A DNA stretch of 28,824 nucleotides from Folioceros fuciformis (lineage: Eukaryota > Anthocerotophyta > Anthocerotopsida > Anthocerotales). Shown here piece by piece: positions 1-11,172 of this stretch (positions within the stretch are counted from its first letter, which is position 1; every line of letters begins with the position of its first letter). The position numbers and the translations under genes were made by a program. The DNA lies in NCBI GenBank assembly GCA_049999805.1, contig JBNGIO010005394.1:139295-168118 (forward strand), read 5' to 3'. The notes below the pieces were generated by a model. The model was not told the DNA's origin and did no database searches. It worked only from the letters and a program-made list of their open reading frames with translations.

Positions 1-690
1 AAATGCTACTTTGACTGTGACTCCTTGCCCAAGAATATGAGTGTCATCAGGCACGAAAGGGAAAAGGCATTTTCGAAATGCTAAGGCAGTAGAAGACAAC
101 GCACAAAAATGTGTCATTGCAAAAAGAGCACCCCCCAGCGGATCCCCTTGCGTTGTGCTTGTTGCTGAATAAAAAACTGAGACCCCCTCAATAGTCGGGC
201 TGTGTTGGTAGAAGAGCTTGGATGGCGAGCCATAGAAGGAGCGAACAAAAGGGATAAGACTTGCCAATTGACCTCCTGCACTCTTGAGCTCCAAGAAGAT
301 GGTGACCTTAGAGACGGTGTTGAAAGCATTCTCAATATCAACCTGCAAAGCTACTCAGTGAGGATGTAACTCAAGGGCCGCCTGGATGCAGAGAGCGGTA
401 AATTCATACCCACTTGGGATAGCAATTCCAAATTGGTGGGGTGTAAGATGCGCTTGGAAGTACTCCCGAAGTTGAATTGTGATACTTTGGATGATAATGC
501 GCAAAAATACCTCCCCCACAGCAATAGGGTGCACTCCTGAGGTGGGCTTTTTCAATGCAAGTAACTTACTAGCCACCAAAACTTGAGAGATTCGATTGGG
601 AACTTCATCCCTAGCTACAACAATTGCTAGTGTATGAAGCTCCAAAAAATAGCTACAACAATTGCTAGTGTATGAAGCTCCAAAAAAAAC
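1..690 (-). pseudogene. Non-LTR-type reverse transcriptase fragment, decayed, running off the left edge
   Basis: Read on the minus strand, one frame runs from about 690 to base 1 and is broken only by a TGA at 357-355. It shows reverse-transcriptase landmarks in order: GVHPIAVGEVF (fingers), QFGIAIPSGYE, then after the stop VDIENAFNTVS (palm motif A, catalytic Asp), TTQGDPLGGALFA (motif B) and VPDDTHILG near base 45 (motif C, DD pair). The order and the QGDPLGG and DDTHI signatures resemble non-LTR (LINE-like) reverse transcriptases of plants and algae rather than copia or gypsy. No endonuclease or RNase H is visible; the C-terminus lies off the window. The upstream end is disturbed by a tandem duplication. 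It is most likely a dead fragment. The family assignment is from motif recall only. Confidence 0.7.
612..687. repeat. Perfect 38-bp tandem duplication, two copies
   Basis: Bases 612-649 and 650-687 are identical head-to-tail copies of a unit beginning tagctacaacaattgctag. The unit lies in the 5' part of the reverse-transcriptase remnant. Because 38 is not a multiple of 3, the duplication shifts that reading frame. The perfect identity implies a recent slippage or unequal-exchange event. Confidence 0.95.
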
Positions 691-952
691 CACTTAGAAT
701 TCTATGGAGAAAAATAATGACTAAAGATGCCTTTCTCGATTTGTCCGAAAACACCTCCGTACTGGCCCAGACGTTCTGGGGTTGATGAAAACCGATGTGT
801 GCGTAATATTCATAAGTATACTCAACTACTTCGCCGCCCTCCCAAACTGACCAAGTGCTTGGGTTTGTGTTGTCGTCCTCCTTTGCTCTCACTGTTCCCC
901 GCCGCCTGCTTCAATTCTGCCGCTGTTGGCTGGCCTGGATGCGGGTGTCGCG
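688..952. other. Upstream region and probable 5' UTR of the tafazzin-like gene
   Basis: There is no coding signal. The stretch turns GC- and pyrimidine-rich toward 850-950, as expected for a plant 5' UTR next to the GC-rich first exon. No clear TATA box was found. Short overlapping ORFs here have no recognisable content. Confidence 0.4.
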
Positions 953-3110
953 ATGGCTGAGCAGCAGGCGGCCCCGGCGGCAGGGGCTTCGATGCCGGCC
1001 CGCTGGCGAGCCAACGCCCGAGTTATGCAGCACAGAATCCGGGCCCGGCTCTCCGTTGCCTTTGCCGAAAAATTTTCCGCCTTCTCCTTCCTGAGGCATC
1101 AACCGGGCGTTGCGGTAGCTGGCTGGCGCGGCCGGAGAGGAGCAAGTGCCACCAGCTTGGTGGTGGCGCGCGTCTTCAAGGGCAATGTCATCTTGGCACG
1201 CTTTGCCCGCGCGCCCTCGCCTTCCAGTTTCTCTTCTTCTCCTCCACCGCCCGCAGGCCCTATGTCCCCTTCTTCTGCTGCTGCCGCTTCTGCCGTCGCA
1301 TTTCCCTCTGCTTCGACTCCTTCTGCGGTCGTGTCTCTGCCAGGTGATGCACTTCACTCCATTTCACCTCACTCGACCGTCAGGTTACCTAGTCGTCTCG
1401 CCCTGCCCGCGTGGTGTTGGCAATTCCCTCATTGTGTTTGATTGTCACCACAGATCCAAATCTGGCGGCAGTGGACTCCGCCGTCGTGCGTATGCTGCAA
1501 GCGGTGGCTCTCCCTTTTATTGGGAATGTCTGTCACGCTTTCATGCATGGATTGAACCGAACCCAGGTGCCGCCACCTTCGCCACGAGTCTTATGATGGC
1601 ACACGGTCCAATTCTTGTCTCTAGCAGGATTCCGGTGGTTTGTTTACTCTTTTTGCTGGTGCACAGGTCATTGGCGCACAAAAAATTCAGACGGCTGTTC
1701 TCGAACGGCCTCCCGGTCAAGCCCTAATCACTGTAAGTGGCTCTCAATATTGCGCGTGAAATCCATCCCACCCCCTTACCTTCCTTGGACCGAGTATAGA
1801 AGCCTTGGAACAAGAGCGTGATTTCGGGGTTGACATGTGCTCTCGACAGGTTAGCAATCACGTTGCATCCATGGATGACCCCCTTGTTATTGCATCCATG
1901 CTGCCGCCAAGTATGATGATGAAGGCTAGTAAGTTGCGATGGACTCTTTGTGCCACTGACCGATGCTTTACCAACGTAGCTTCATCAGCTTTTTTTCGCT
2001 GCGTCAAAGTTCTGCCTCTCTCCCGGGGAGCTGGCGTTCATCAGCCGGTGGGTGTTCTTTTTCGTCAAGGTGGATATTGTTAGCTGTGTACAATCCTCTT
2101 TTAGGATTTGGTTACTCACTGGGGATTTCAGGATGTTGCAGGGTCTGGACATCGCTATTTCTAAACTCCGTCAGGGTGATTGGGTACACATTTTCCCAGA
2201 GGGTAGCCGCTCACGAGATGGAGGGAAAACAATCGGGCATGTGAAACGAGGGATTGGAAGGTGGTCTTCAACACCTTCTCATCTGTCCTGATTATCTGTT
2301 TGCCAGTGGTAAGATTAGGCTCTGATTTAGATTCGATGGCTGCCGTCAGGCCTCCTTTCACTCTGACCTGACAAAGTTTACTTACCTCAGGCTGGTGATG
2401 GACCTTGATCACGTGCCCATGGTAGTGCCTTTCGTGCACACGGGCATGCAGGACGTGATGCCAGTTGGTAGCAAGCTGCCCTCTATTTGCAAGCAGGTGT
2501 GTACTCGAAAATTTACCGGTACATGAACGAATGCGCCTTGTTCACTGTTTCTGTTTTTCTCATTTGCTCTGAACATGGCTTGTGTCAGGTGACGGTGCTT
2601 GTTGGAGATCCAATTGATCTAAATGACCTTCTTACAAGTGGCAAAGAACCGGGTCTGCTATATGATGCCATTGCACAACGGGTTGGCAAGAAATTGCACG
2701 ACCTGAAGGCTGAACTCGACGAGATAGTTCTAGACGGCAAGCAAGTCCAGGAAGTGCATGTGTTCGAGAAGAGGGGCGAGCTCTGGGAGTACGTGGATTG
2801 GGATAATAATGGGCCTCTTGGTCATCTCGCATCGCTCAGGACTAAGGACACGTGTCCACCCCTTGACAACGGAACGAGGGCTGGTGAGAGTGAGCGTCCT
2901 CTTGATCCCAGTAGTGCCATAGGTGATTTGAGATATTTGACCGATGAAAATGCGGTCCTGATTGCAACAACGCCATCGTATGCGCTTGCGCAACAGATTT
3001 CCTTCAATTCTCCTTCCTACAGGTTGCGAGCCTTCGTAGACCCATCGACTTTGGTTGGCTTTGCTGCCAGGGGCTTTCTTACCAGCAGCCAGTTAAAAGT
3101 AGCTACTTGA
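953..3110 (+). CDS. TAZ: Tafazzin-like phospholipid acyltransferase, 7 exons, 504 aa
   Basis: Exons: 953-1343, 1454-1566, 1667-1732, 1850-2047, 2142-2260, 2391-2496, 2589-3110. All introns are GT-AG and every junction keeps frame. The start ATG at 953 gives MAEQQAAPAAG. Acyltransferase blocks are plain: NHVASMDD carries the catalytic H-X4-D (about His194/Asp199); SKLRWTLCATDRCF follows; FPEGSRSRDGGKT lies at residues 274-286; then VPMVVPFVHTGMQDVMPVG and VLVGDPIDLNDLL. These match the plant tafazzin / lyso-phospholipid acyltransferase family (Arabidopsis At1g78690 type). Animal and yeast tafazzins are mitochondrial transacylases that remodel cardiolipin; the substrate of the plant enzyme is less certain. 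The low-complexity Ser/Ala/Pro N-terminus, about 130 residues, is poorly conserved. The C-terminal VGFAARGF motif supports reading through to the stop at 3110; a possible 45-nt intron at 2978-3022 is too short to prefer. The 3' end faces UPL6. Confidence 0.93.
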
Positions 3111-3675
3111 GGACAAAGCACTTCCGTGTTCATTCTCCTTTTTTTTGTTTGACAATGAAGGACGTCGACGTCTTCATCAGACTACACGAAATTGCAAGAA
3201 GAAAATTCGCCTGACAGGCCGAGGTTATCTGACCGTCGCTCTCACAAAGCAAATACAAAGCCTAGACCCCACCCTGTCCAGACTGCAGCCCTAACAATGA
3301 ATCTCGTGGGATGTCAATTCCGCTGCGAGAAATGCAGGGACCGTGTATCCAGTATACATCTGGTGAATGTTACATCAGTTTCCCATCACGATACTCCGCA
3401 TGACCTCAAAATCACCGGAGGCAAGCATACGCTTAATTTATCAGCCAAATCGTGTGAAGACAGCACCTCTGTCCTCCTGTTTCCTCACCAGAATTCCAGC
3501 GCACTGGCTCTTCCGAATCTACGAGGCGTACGCTTTCATGGAACCTCAAGTCTCAGCACACCTTCCCAGGGAAGTGCACTGCAAGTCCATCCAAATCGCA
3601 AGAGGCATGCAAATAAACCTCTGAGATCGCATCCTTGCTTCCTTGCCAGAAGGACACGACCTGGTTACATAGAAC
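3111..3675. other. Convergent intergenic region shared by two 3' ends
   Basis: The 565 bp between the tafazzin-like stop and the UPL6 stop must hold both 3' UTRs. A canonical AATAAA on the plus strand at 3612-3617 could be the tafazzin-like polyadenylation signal. If used, cleavage would fall close to or inside the last UPL6 exon. No AATAAA was found on the minus strand. Plus-strand ORFs here cover UPL6 antisense sequence and show no family motif. Confidence 0.6.
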
Positions 3676-6600
3676 TCAGCTCAGATCAAAACCGGCGCCT
3701 GCAGTTATGGCATAGAGGAGTTTCTCTTGGATCACTTCTTTGCTGCAGATGCAGGAAAAGACTTTGCTCAATACATGATCCGCAAGACGTTACCAAGCCA
3801 AAACGAAAAATTCAAGGCAGCTGATACTCAGTAAGAGGTTTAAGAGCTGGGTTGCAATCGTACAGGTTTCCACCACACATTTCTCACTTTTGCGTTTGCT
3901 TGTACTAAATCAATTGAATTGACGCAATACAGACCTCTTATAAGGCGGAAGCTTCAAGAGATTCATGCAGGTCGCAGAGGTAGGCAGCCGGTCCAGCGTT
4001 TCATCTGATACATCATCTGTCGCAGCTCTGGGAGATCACACTATCATAATACATGAGCACAATAGACAGTAAAGAAGTAGTGAACAATCAGTAAACAATG
4101 CAGAATCCAAATTCATAGGACCTAAGGCTGGCGCTTGTATAAAGTTCTCACCGATGTATACAGAATTGTGGTTCAAGATACTTGAACCCTAATAGAGGTC
4201 CACGAGAGCATCCGGTAACAAATCTGCAGTGGACAAAAAAAATTCGGACATCAGTTGCTAGCCCCTTCACGAACGAAACGAGCTTGTAGCCACAAAACCA
4301 TTTGAACAACGAAAAGTTAGAACATGACTTCACACGTAGGACTGAACACGTACTTCAAAAATTTCTGTTGAAGCTCTGAGTCGAGAGTTCTAACTACCTC
4401 CCAGAACATTTCAATCACAGGATGATGCTGCCATGTGCGGGGGCAAACAAAACATTATGCTTTAGCTGTTCTATTGTCGAATTGTGCACGAATAAACACT
4501 AATTTAAGCCCACTTACCTCATGGTAGCCATTTGTATAATGCACATTTGAGNNNNNNNNNNNNNNNNNNNNNNNNNNNNNNNNNNNNNNNNNNNNNNNNN
4601 NNNNNNNNNNNNNNNNNNNNNNNNNNNNNNNNNNNNNNNNNNNNNNNNNNNGTATAATGCACATTTGAGCGAAGATCATTTACATCCATTCCTTCATGTG
4701 AGCCTGATATAAGAACCTGTTGAAGACCAAACATTTGCAAATGGGAGTGCCTCCAAATGACTTCCGATTCCTACTTATGAAAAGCTACATGCAATCACCA
4801 CACAGGTCAGCTGTACCTGTAGCTCTTGCTCATTGAACATGTCAATCCATTCTGTCTTTATCAACTGCTGAAATCCAACAAGGAAGTGGCGGCTTTGCTG
4901 ACGTATCTGGAGCCACAAAAGTCCGCCAACCACAATGAGTTGATGATACATAAATATGCGAGAGTATGCTATGAATGGCACAAGCTTCCTTCTTTTGTTG
5001 AAGAAAAAGACAAGGAAAAGGTATCACAGGACACTATCACGCACCTGACTGTTCAGGCGGTGATTCGCAACATAGTGGATATACTTTATCACATTGGAAT
5101 TTGTCACAGGTATGTCCTTGCCACCTGGTTCCAGTTCCACCTCATCTTGTTCACCATACTCATTGTTTACCACTACAAAGAACAGATTCAACTGTGACAG
5201 ATCTCCTTCATAGTGCTGCATAGCAAGGCCCACACAGGTGAGACCGGATCAACGAAACAAGTTGTGCTCCTGAACATATACTTCATGAACATCTACCTTC
5301 AAGAACAAAAGGTTGCGATAGAGCCCAGGGTCAAGAGATGGAAGATCATGCAAATAGTTGTATCTGCAAGATACATAAAACACATTGTCTTCACATTGAT
5401 GTCGGACGTGCATAACTCACAACAAACTCTATAATTAGAGCCAGCTAAAAGACAGCAAAAAGCCCCTCACAAAAAGAGGCCCGGTGCATGGACTCACGAT
5501 TCAGAGCAAACAATTCATGCTCTGCTATGCCAGGTGACAAGTGGGCGAGGATGTTTTTCAGAAATATCGCTACCCACAACAGTCATACTTGCTAGTTTCA
5601 CAAGCATAAAGCTCCTTAAATAAAAAAAGCCACAATACCCTTAGAGTACAAACAGGACCCAGTTCTCTATCACGACCCCTCAGGCATATTTGAAAAGTAC
5701 CCGCATAGCAAACAATGAAGAGAGAAGGTAAAGCTTACTTGTTTCGCAGTTTGCTCAGGAAAAATGTAGCAAAAGGAATATCCACCAAGATGCCTTCAAA
5801 CATAGCCTACATACAAAAATAATTGTCTAAGCCTCATGAATAAATCAGCCTTTACAGAGAAAATTACCAGCAAACACGACAAGCGTAGCCCAGAATCGAG
5901 CTTCTCTTCCAGCACTGAATTTGGCACACACAAAACTTTCAGAGAGTTATTCCTCACCTTTCCCAGAATCTTTCCAAGAAACTGGAAGTATTGCAGATGA
6001 TCATCATGAGCCATGTGAGAAGCTGGATTTGGATACAAAAGATGATCCGCCGTTTCCTGAAATATTCATCACAACAAACAAGCAGTTACTTTTGTTACCT
6101 GAAGAACATCAACCGTGGAGGAAAAAAAGATTCACAGATACCAGAGGCCTTTCTTACCTTAAACAGGCCATACTGTATGTCGAAAGCTGCCTTTGTAATG
6201 TTCTCCATGAAATCTTTGAATAGCCCACCACCATCAACTCCTGCTTCTTCCACACCAAGCTCGTTCACAAAGGAGACTTGAATCTGCAAAATCCAGTGAT
6301 GGAAATTAAGAAGGTTGGCGATGAAAATTCCCGGCGTAGTTGAATGAATGACCACTAAAATGTGCCCTGACGTACACAAGTGCTGATCTGAATGTCATTT
6401 ACCGTGCCACGCAAGACCTCCTCTGGCAAACTGTTCAGCTGAGAAAATGCATCTTCAATTATGCGATCTCTCCGTATATTTACTCGTAGCCTTGAGAATA
6501 TCGTGTGTGGTGAACTTTGCTGCCTAGCTGCACTAACTTGCGACTGCAAAAATACTTCAATAACCAGCTCACAGCAGTATCCAAAACTCGACAGTACCTT

Positions 6601-9600
6601 GGCTGCTCTTATTTTGGGTAAAGGACACATGCTATCAGGCAGAAGTGTAAGGGCAAAACAAATTACACATTCTACTCTCGGTCTCCCAGGGAGATGGCAG
6701 TGATCTAAATCCACAGGTGTGAAAACTAGCTGTGATCCCCAATACCTTTCATACCAGGCACTATCCCTTCTTCCACATCTCCAGCAAGTACAAAACTCAG
6801 TTCAACCAACACCATTAGTTCATGCACCACATGCCCAGCCCGTAGCTTGGGTCATAAGGAGATCTTACGTACAGTGTAAATGCGCACTCGATCAGTGAAA
6901 GGCACAAGAAATGGGGCTTGATGCAGTAAGTCACGGGCCCTTGTATTCTCTGTTTCAGCCTGTGGAGCTGAAACTTGTCACAACCACTATTTCCAGATCT
7001 CAGAATGCAACTGTGATGATCAGCAGAAATGACCCATGACCTGAGTAAAAAAGTTCTCATCGACTGCCTCCCTTGCGTGGAAAGTTTGTGGCTTTGTGAA
7101 AGCCCTTCTGCTATTGCGATCATGCAACTGCCAAACAAAGCAATGAATGCTATCAAATATTTACCAGATAAACTTGAAGATAACCAAGCTTGCTTAAGCC
7201 AAGCACCAGCTCAAATAGTGACCTCAGCTAAAAGTCGAGCAGCCTCTGCACTGACACTTTGTCGCATAAATTGTGAGGAAAATATCCTATGTCGGTTAGA
7301 TGGCACTTGGATTGCCTTTTGAGTGGTAGAAAATGGTCCAAAACCACTCTTCGAGGTGAGGACCCACAGCAACTGCCAGAGCCACTACAACAACACCGTC
7401 CATAGAATGAGAGATCAGAAAAGAGCCTCAAGGATCACCCAGACTGACAGGGAGAATTGTAAGCACAATGGTAAGCAGCAATTTACCTCCTTAAGGATAA
7501 TCACAAGCTGTGCAAGATCATCAAGCCTAAGAGGTCGCTGTTGCTCATAGAATTCCTCATTATCAATACTTGTTAGTAAATAGCTGGTCACATAGAACGG
7601 AGGCATTAATGACAGGAACCATCATGCTAACAGAAGCAGACCAGTAACCACCAGAACTTCAAATGCCACAATAACATACACACCTATATACAGAAGAAAA
7701 CACAGCAAGGGGCAGCATCCAGCCCATAAGATCAGGAGGCAACACGTTTTCAGTGGGCGTTTTGCTCCACAAATCCAATGCTGGCCAAGAATGACCAAGA
7801 TGACACCGCTTCATGTACTGCCAGAGGTGTGGAACCAAATTGCCCTTATACGCAAGGCCAGTCACAACAGCCTTCTTTGGCAAAATTGTGAATATAGCGA
7901 AGAAGAAAGCACACGCAGCACCAACTGCTCCAGCTTCCGTAGATGATGGAGGTTCAGAAAGACCACTCATCTCTGAGCCAGCACCAGAAAATACAACCCT
8001 CACCTGCATACATCCCAACCATGTAAATCGAGATGCCCGCTTCCACATTCACAAAAGATCAATGAAACGTGAGGGTGGGTGACATCACACCAGATGGTGC
8101 AGCAACTCGTAATTTGCTGCTTGTTGAACCTGCTCCTCCAATTCAGGTGCAGAAACAGCTGGCTTTGTTGCCGCTACTCCATCAATCTCCATCTCATCAT
8201 CAGATCCTGAAAACTCGGAAGGCCAAATCAGCAATGGCAAAAGATGTAGGACACAGCAAAGTTTCAGGAAAATCACGACATACACAATTTTAGCACGAGC
8301 ACTCTGCCTTTTCAGACCAACAATCAGAGTTCCAGACATGTACAGGACTGGCATTACCTTCTTCGTTAGTGTCTGCTACAGATTTGAAAAATTGAGGTGG
8401 TAGCTCCTCCATCAGACACCTAGCAACAACCGAAAAATCCGTAGCCTGCGATCAGACCCACCATCTTGATGAGTCCACACTTCATGCATTGCACAAAGAA
8501 GAGACAAAAGCAATCACAATCATACCAGTTGAAGGTCACCCTGTGGTTGTGATAGCGCTGCAGCTGCAACCTCTATCAAATTACCCAGAAGACAGATGCT
8601 TGATGGAAAACCCGGAGTTGTATCTGGAGGCAGGACAGTAAGGCATTGTGGTAAAGACGATGCCAGCTGGTGGACCGAGAAAGCCCAGAGGCCATTACTT
8701 ACACACGCCTGATACAACCCCAACAAGTTACAAAATGCCAAAGTTTAGATTTTGAGCCTGTAAGATCATCGATCTGCACATCTAAGAACCAATACAACCA
8801 CTATGTTCATTCAGTATCTACAAAAGCTCCTCTATCACGTCCAGTCCAAAGTCGGGGGCTTCACACACTACTACCAGCCTAATACAAGGGTAATACCTGC
8901 TTCAAAGAAGGAAAGTGCTGCCATAGCAACGGGATTGTCAGGACTTGGGTGGCAAAGGTGCAATCCAGAGAGGTGTAATTTTTCTCCTGCACTCTGTGCA
9001 AGTACCGGGAAACCAGCACAAGGATGGCATGCTCTATGTAGCTAGCGCTTTCTGCATAAGACCTGCTTTCTGGTTTCTGCCCAAAATGCATCCACCATCG
9101 GCAGTGTTATGGATAAATTTGAGGCCCCAATAAAGGATGTGACGAAATAATTCATAAAGAGAGAGAGGAACAGCAATCAAAGCGCCATTATGCATACCAG
9201 TCTCAGCAGAATATTTCGGATAAGGTGAAACAATCTGCACTGCATAAGGTAATCAATCACTGCCCCAGTCCAGGGGAGAGCATTTTCAGTCAGGGTGAGA
9301 ACCGTTTCCAGCAGCATGGCACCTGAATTGAGCACTGACCCCGTTCGTTCAGCAGGCAAAAGCAGCTCTGCCTTGAGTGTCTCACTATGAGGACAGCAGT
9401 AAAACGGTGCAGGAACACATTAGAAAGAGACAGTTCGAGTATCTACTTGATGTCTTACAATACCCCCTCATTGGGCTCATGACGAGCCTGAGCAGAGGTC
9501 GAGCCCTGCTGTATGGCATAGAGGAGGACGATAAGAACCACTTACATGTTCCCATGAATGGCCTGCATACAAAGGCTTGCAAGACGCTTCACACGGTGCT

Positions 9601-10446
9601 CCACCGTGGTCCTATCAGTCGGACGACAATTGTCTGTGAAAACAGCCTGAACACTTCCTGCAACATGGCAGCCAGTGGTGGCGGTAGACCAATCCAATGA
9701 GTCGGGAAACAGATGCAAAAGCTCTTTCAATCTGCATCACAAGGAGGAAAGAAGACGGTGCTTAACCAGTGCAACAAGCCTCTCATGCACACATCCTAAA
9801 TCCTGGATCCCGGAGGAGCTCTCCTCACCTGTTTCACTTACGCACGTGAGCAGCAATCGGCAGGCGGAGACCAGACGGATGAAGTCAGTAGGATCATCCG
9901 GCCGGTAAAAAAATAACAGTTCAGTAAGAAATTTGGATGCAGGCTTGAACGCAGCCCTGGTCAGCCCAAGTAGCAAAACGATAACACATTAGAGCTATGC
10001 AAAGCTGACGCCCAAACACTGCGGCAATTCGAAAGCTCAAAGCTAACCTGTCAGCCCTTTCACCATGCTCTCCAAAAGCTTGACAAAAATCTTGACGAAC
10101 CATAGGCCGCTGGAAGGCCACATCCTTCCTTCCTCTGAAACATTTCTGTGATAACACAAGCATGCGTGAGAGCAGCCCTAACGCCTGTTGCCGGAATCGA
10201 ACCGGTCAAAGTGACTGAATCCTTTGACACGGTGAGCACCATGAGATGAAGGCAGAAAAGGGTGAATGTAGCTGGAATGAAACTAACCTGGATGCGGGTG
10301 GCACTGAGGGTGCGTTGTCGCAGACGTTGGCGTTGCTCCCGCTCACTGCGCACGCGCTCCACGTGCTTGAGTCGGTCCTCTTCCTTGCTGCTTCTGCCGC
10401 CCAAGTCTACCTTTCTCCTACTGGACGGGTCACCGGTGAAGAACAT
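3676..10446 (-). CDS. UPL6: HECT-type E3 ubiquitin ligase UPL6, 26 exons, about 1050 aa
   Basis: Minus-strand exons: 10446-10288, 10145-10048, 9956-9829, 9657-9546, 9384-9198, 9076-8897, 8708-8526, 8445-8358, 8206-8091, 8003-7684, 7583-7487, 7384-7223, 7127-7041, 6959-6873, 6543-6403, 6283-6158, 6056-5958, 5806-5739, 5363-5297, 5215-5045, 4906-4817, 4716-4518 (contains the gap), 4427-4354, 4223-4152, 4027-3935, 3742-3676. All junctions are GT-AG with matching phase. The N-terminus [20 protein letters not shown] followed by IQ motif [11 protein letters not shown] (residues 51-61) is the UPL6 signature and separates it from sister UPL7. The HECT domain covers about 690-1050: [58 protein letters not shown]. 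The catalytic Cys is in [16 protein letters not shown] (about Cys1018), and the protein ends AGAGFDLS. The enzyme takes ubiquitin from an E2 onto this Cys and passes it to substrates. The length is close to Arabidopsis UPL6 (about 1030 aa). The gene appears intact. Confidence 0.96.
4552..4651. other. Assembly gap, 100 N, spurious, inside UPL6 exon 22
   Basis: There are exactly 100 Ns. The 18 bases before it (4534-4551, gtataatgcacatttgag) are repeated exactly after it (4652-4669). Removing the Ns and one copy makes exon 22 81 bp, 27 codons, reading through [19 protein letters not shown]. As written the exon is 199 bp and out of frame. Confidence 0.93.
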
Positions 10447-11026
10447 AATTGGGCTGGCCTTGCTGCGAACACGCAACCTTCGCCCACGATTTGAAGCAAT
10501 TCGCTTGCTCTTCCTTTGCGTGCGTAAGCACTATCCCGATTCCTTCACTGGGTCGATGCACCGGATCCTTCCTCCCTCACAACATAGTGCATAGCTTTTC
10601 CGGCTTGGGTTGCTGCCATGCTTGCCTGTATCGCGCTCTGGTGCCGAAACACAAGCCTGTACCTACATATGCATATAGACCCATTGAACCTGGTAAGTCG
10701 TTCTTCTTTTCTCGTTCAGAATGGACGACCCGAGAATGGTACCAAGTATTTAAAATGAGCAAGGTGATCTTGTATAAATATTATATAATAACGAAAGACT
10801 TTATTATAAAAGAAGAGATAGAAACTCGTCTATCCTAAAAATAAGAAGTAGGACAAATCAACTAAGGGTACTTAAATTAGGAGACCATCAATCTGAAGAC
10901 TATAGAATAAAAGAGATTGAAGTCCATCTACTCCGTGAGGGGAACAACCCACAATAGGGAAAAGCCAAGAATGGAGGCCTAACCCTCTCATCTGCCTAGC
11001 CTATAACTCCCTATCGCCCATAAGAT
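10447..11026. other. UPL6 upstream region followed by unidentified AT-rich DNA
   Basis: 10447-10700 should contain the UPL6 5' UTR and promoter. An in-frame TTG codon exists ten codons upstream at 10476, but ATG at 10446 is the natural start. From about 10740 the sequence is AT-rich with no ORF or family motif. Nothing further is recognised. Confidence 0.4.
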
Positions 11027-11126
11027 NNNNNNNNNNNNNNNNNNNNNNNNNNNNNNNNNNNNNNNNNNNNNNNNNNNNNNNNNNNNNNNNNNNNNNNNNN
11101 NNNNNNNNNNNNNNNNNNNNNNNNNN
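11027..11126. other. Second 100-N assembly gap with duplicated flanks
   Basis: Again exactly 100 Ns. The 13 bases before it (11014-11026, tcgcccataagat) recur immediately after it (11127-11139), as at the gap in UPL6. This points to two overlapping contig ends that were not merged, not to missing sequence. Confidence 0.85.
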
Positions 11127-11172
11127 TCGCCCATAAGATGTATGGCCTACTTACCACTGGGGCTGTTGAATT

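Noticed and set aside
911-1357. 148-aa minus-strand Arg/Gly-rich frame over tafazzin exon 1
   Set aside because: It is a shadow of GC-rich exon 1; the spliced sense frame is supported by homology and exact phase.
3192-3824. 210-aa plus-strand open frame between the two main genes
   Set aside because: It is antisense to the last UPL6 exon and adjacent intron/3' UTR, has no family motif, and its composition (His/Ser/Arg-rich) looks like a shadow.
10246-10838. Several plus-strand frames at the UPL6 5' end
   Set aside because: They overlap UPL6 exon 1 in antisense or lie in its upstream region and show no motifs.
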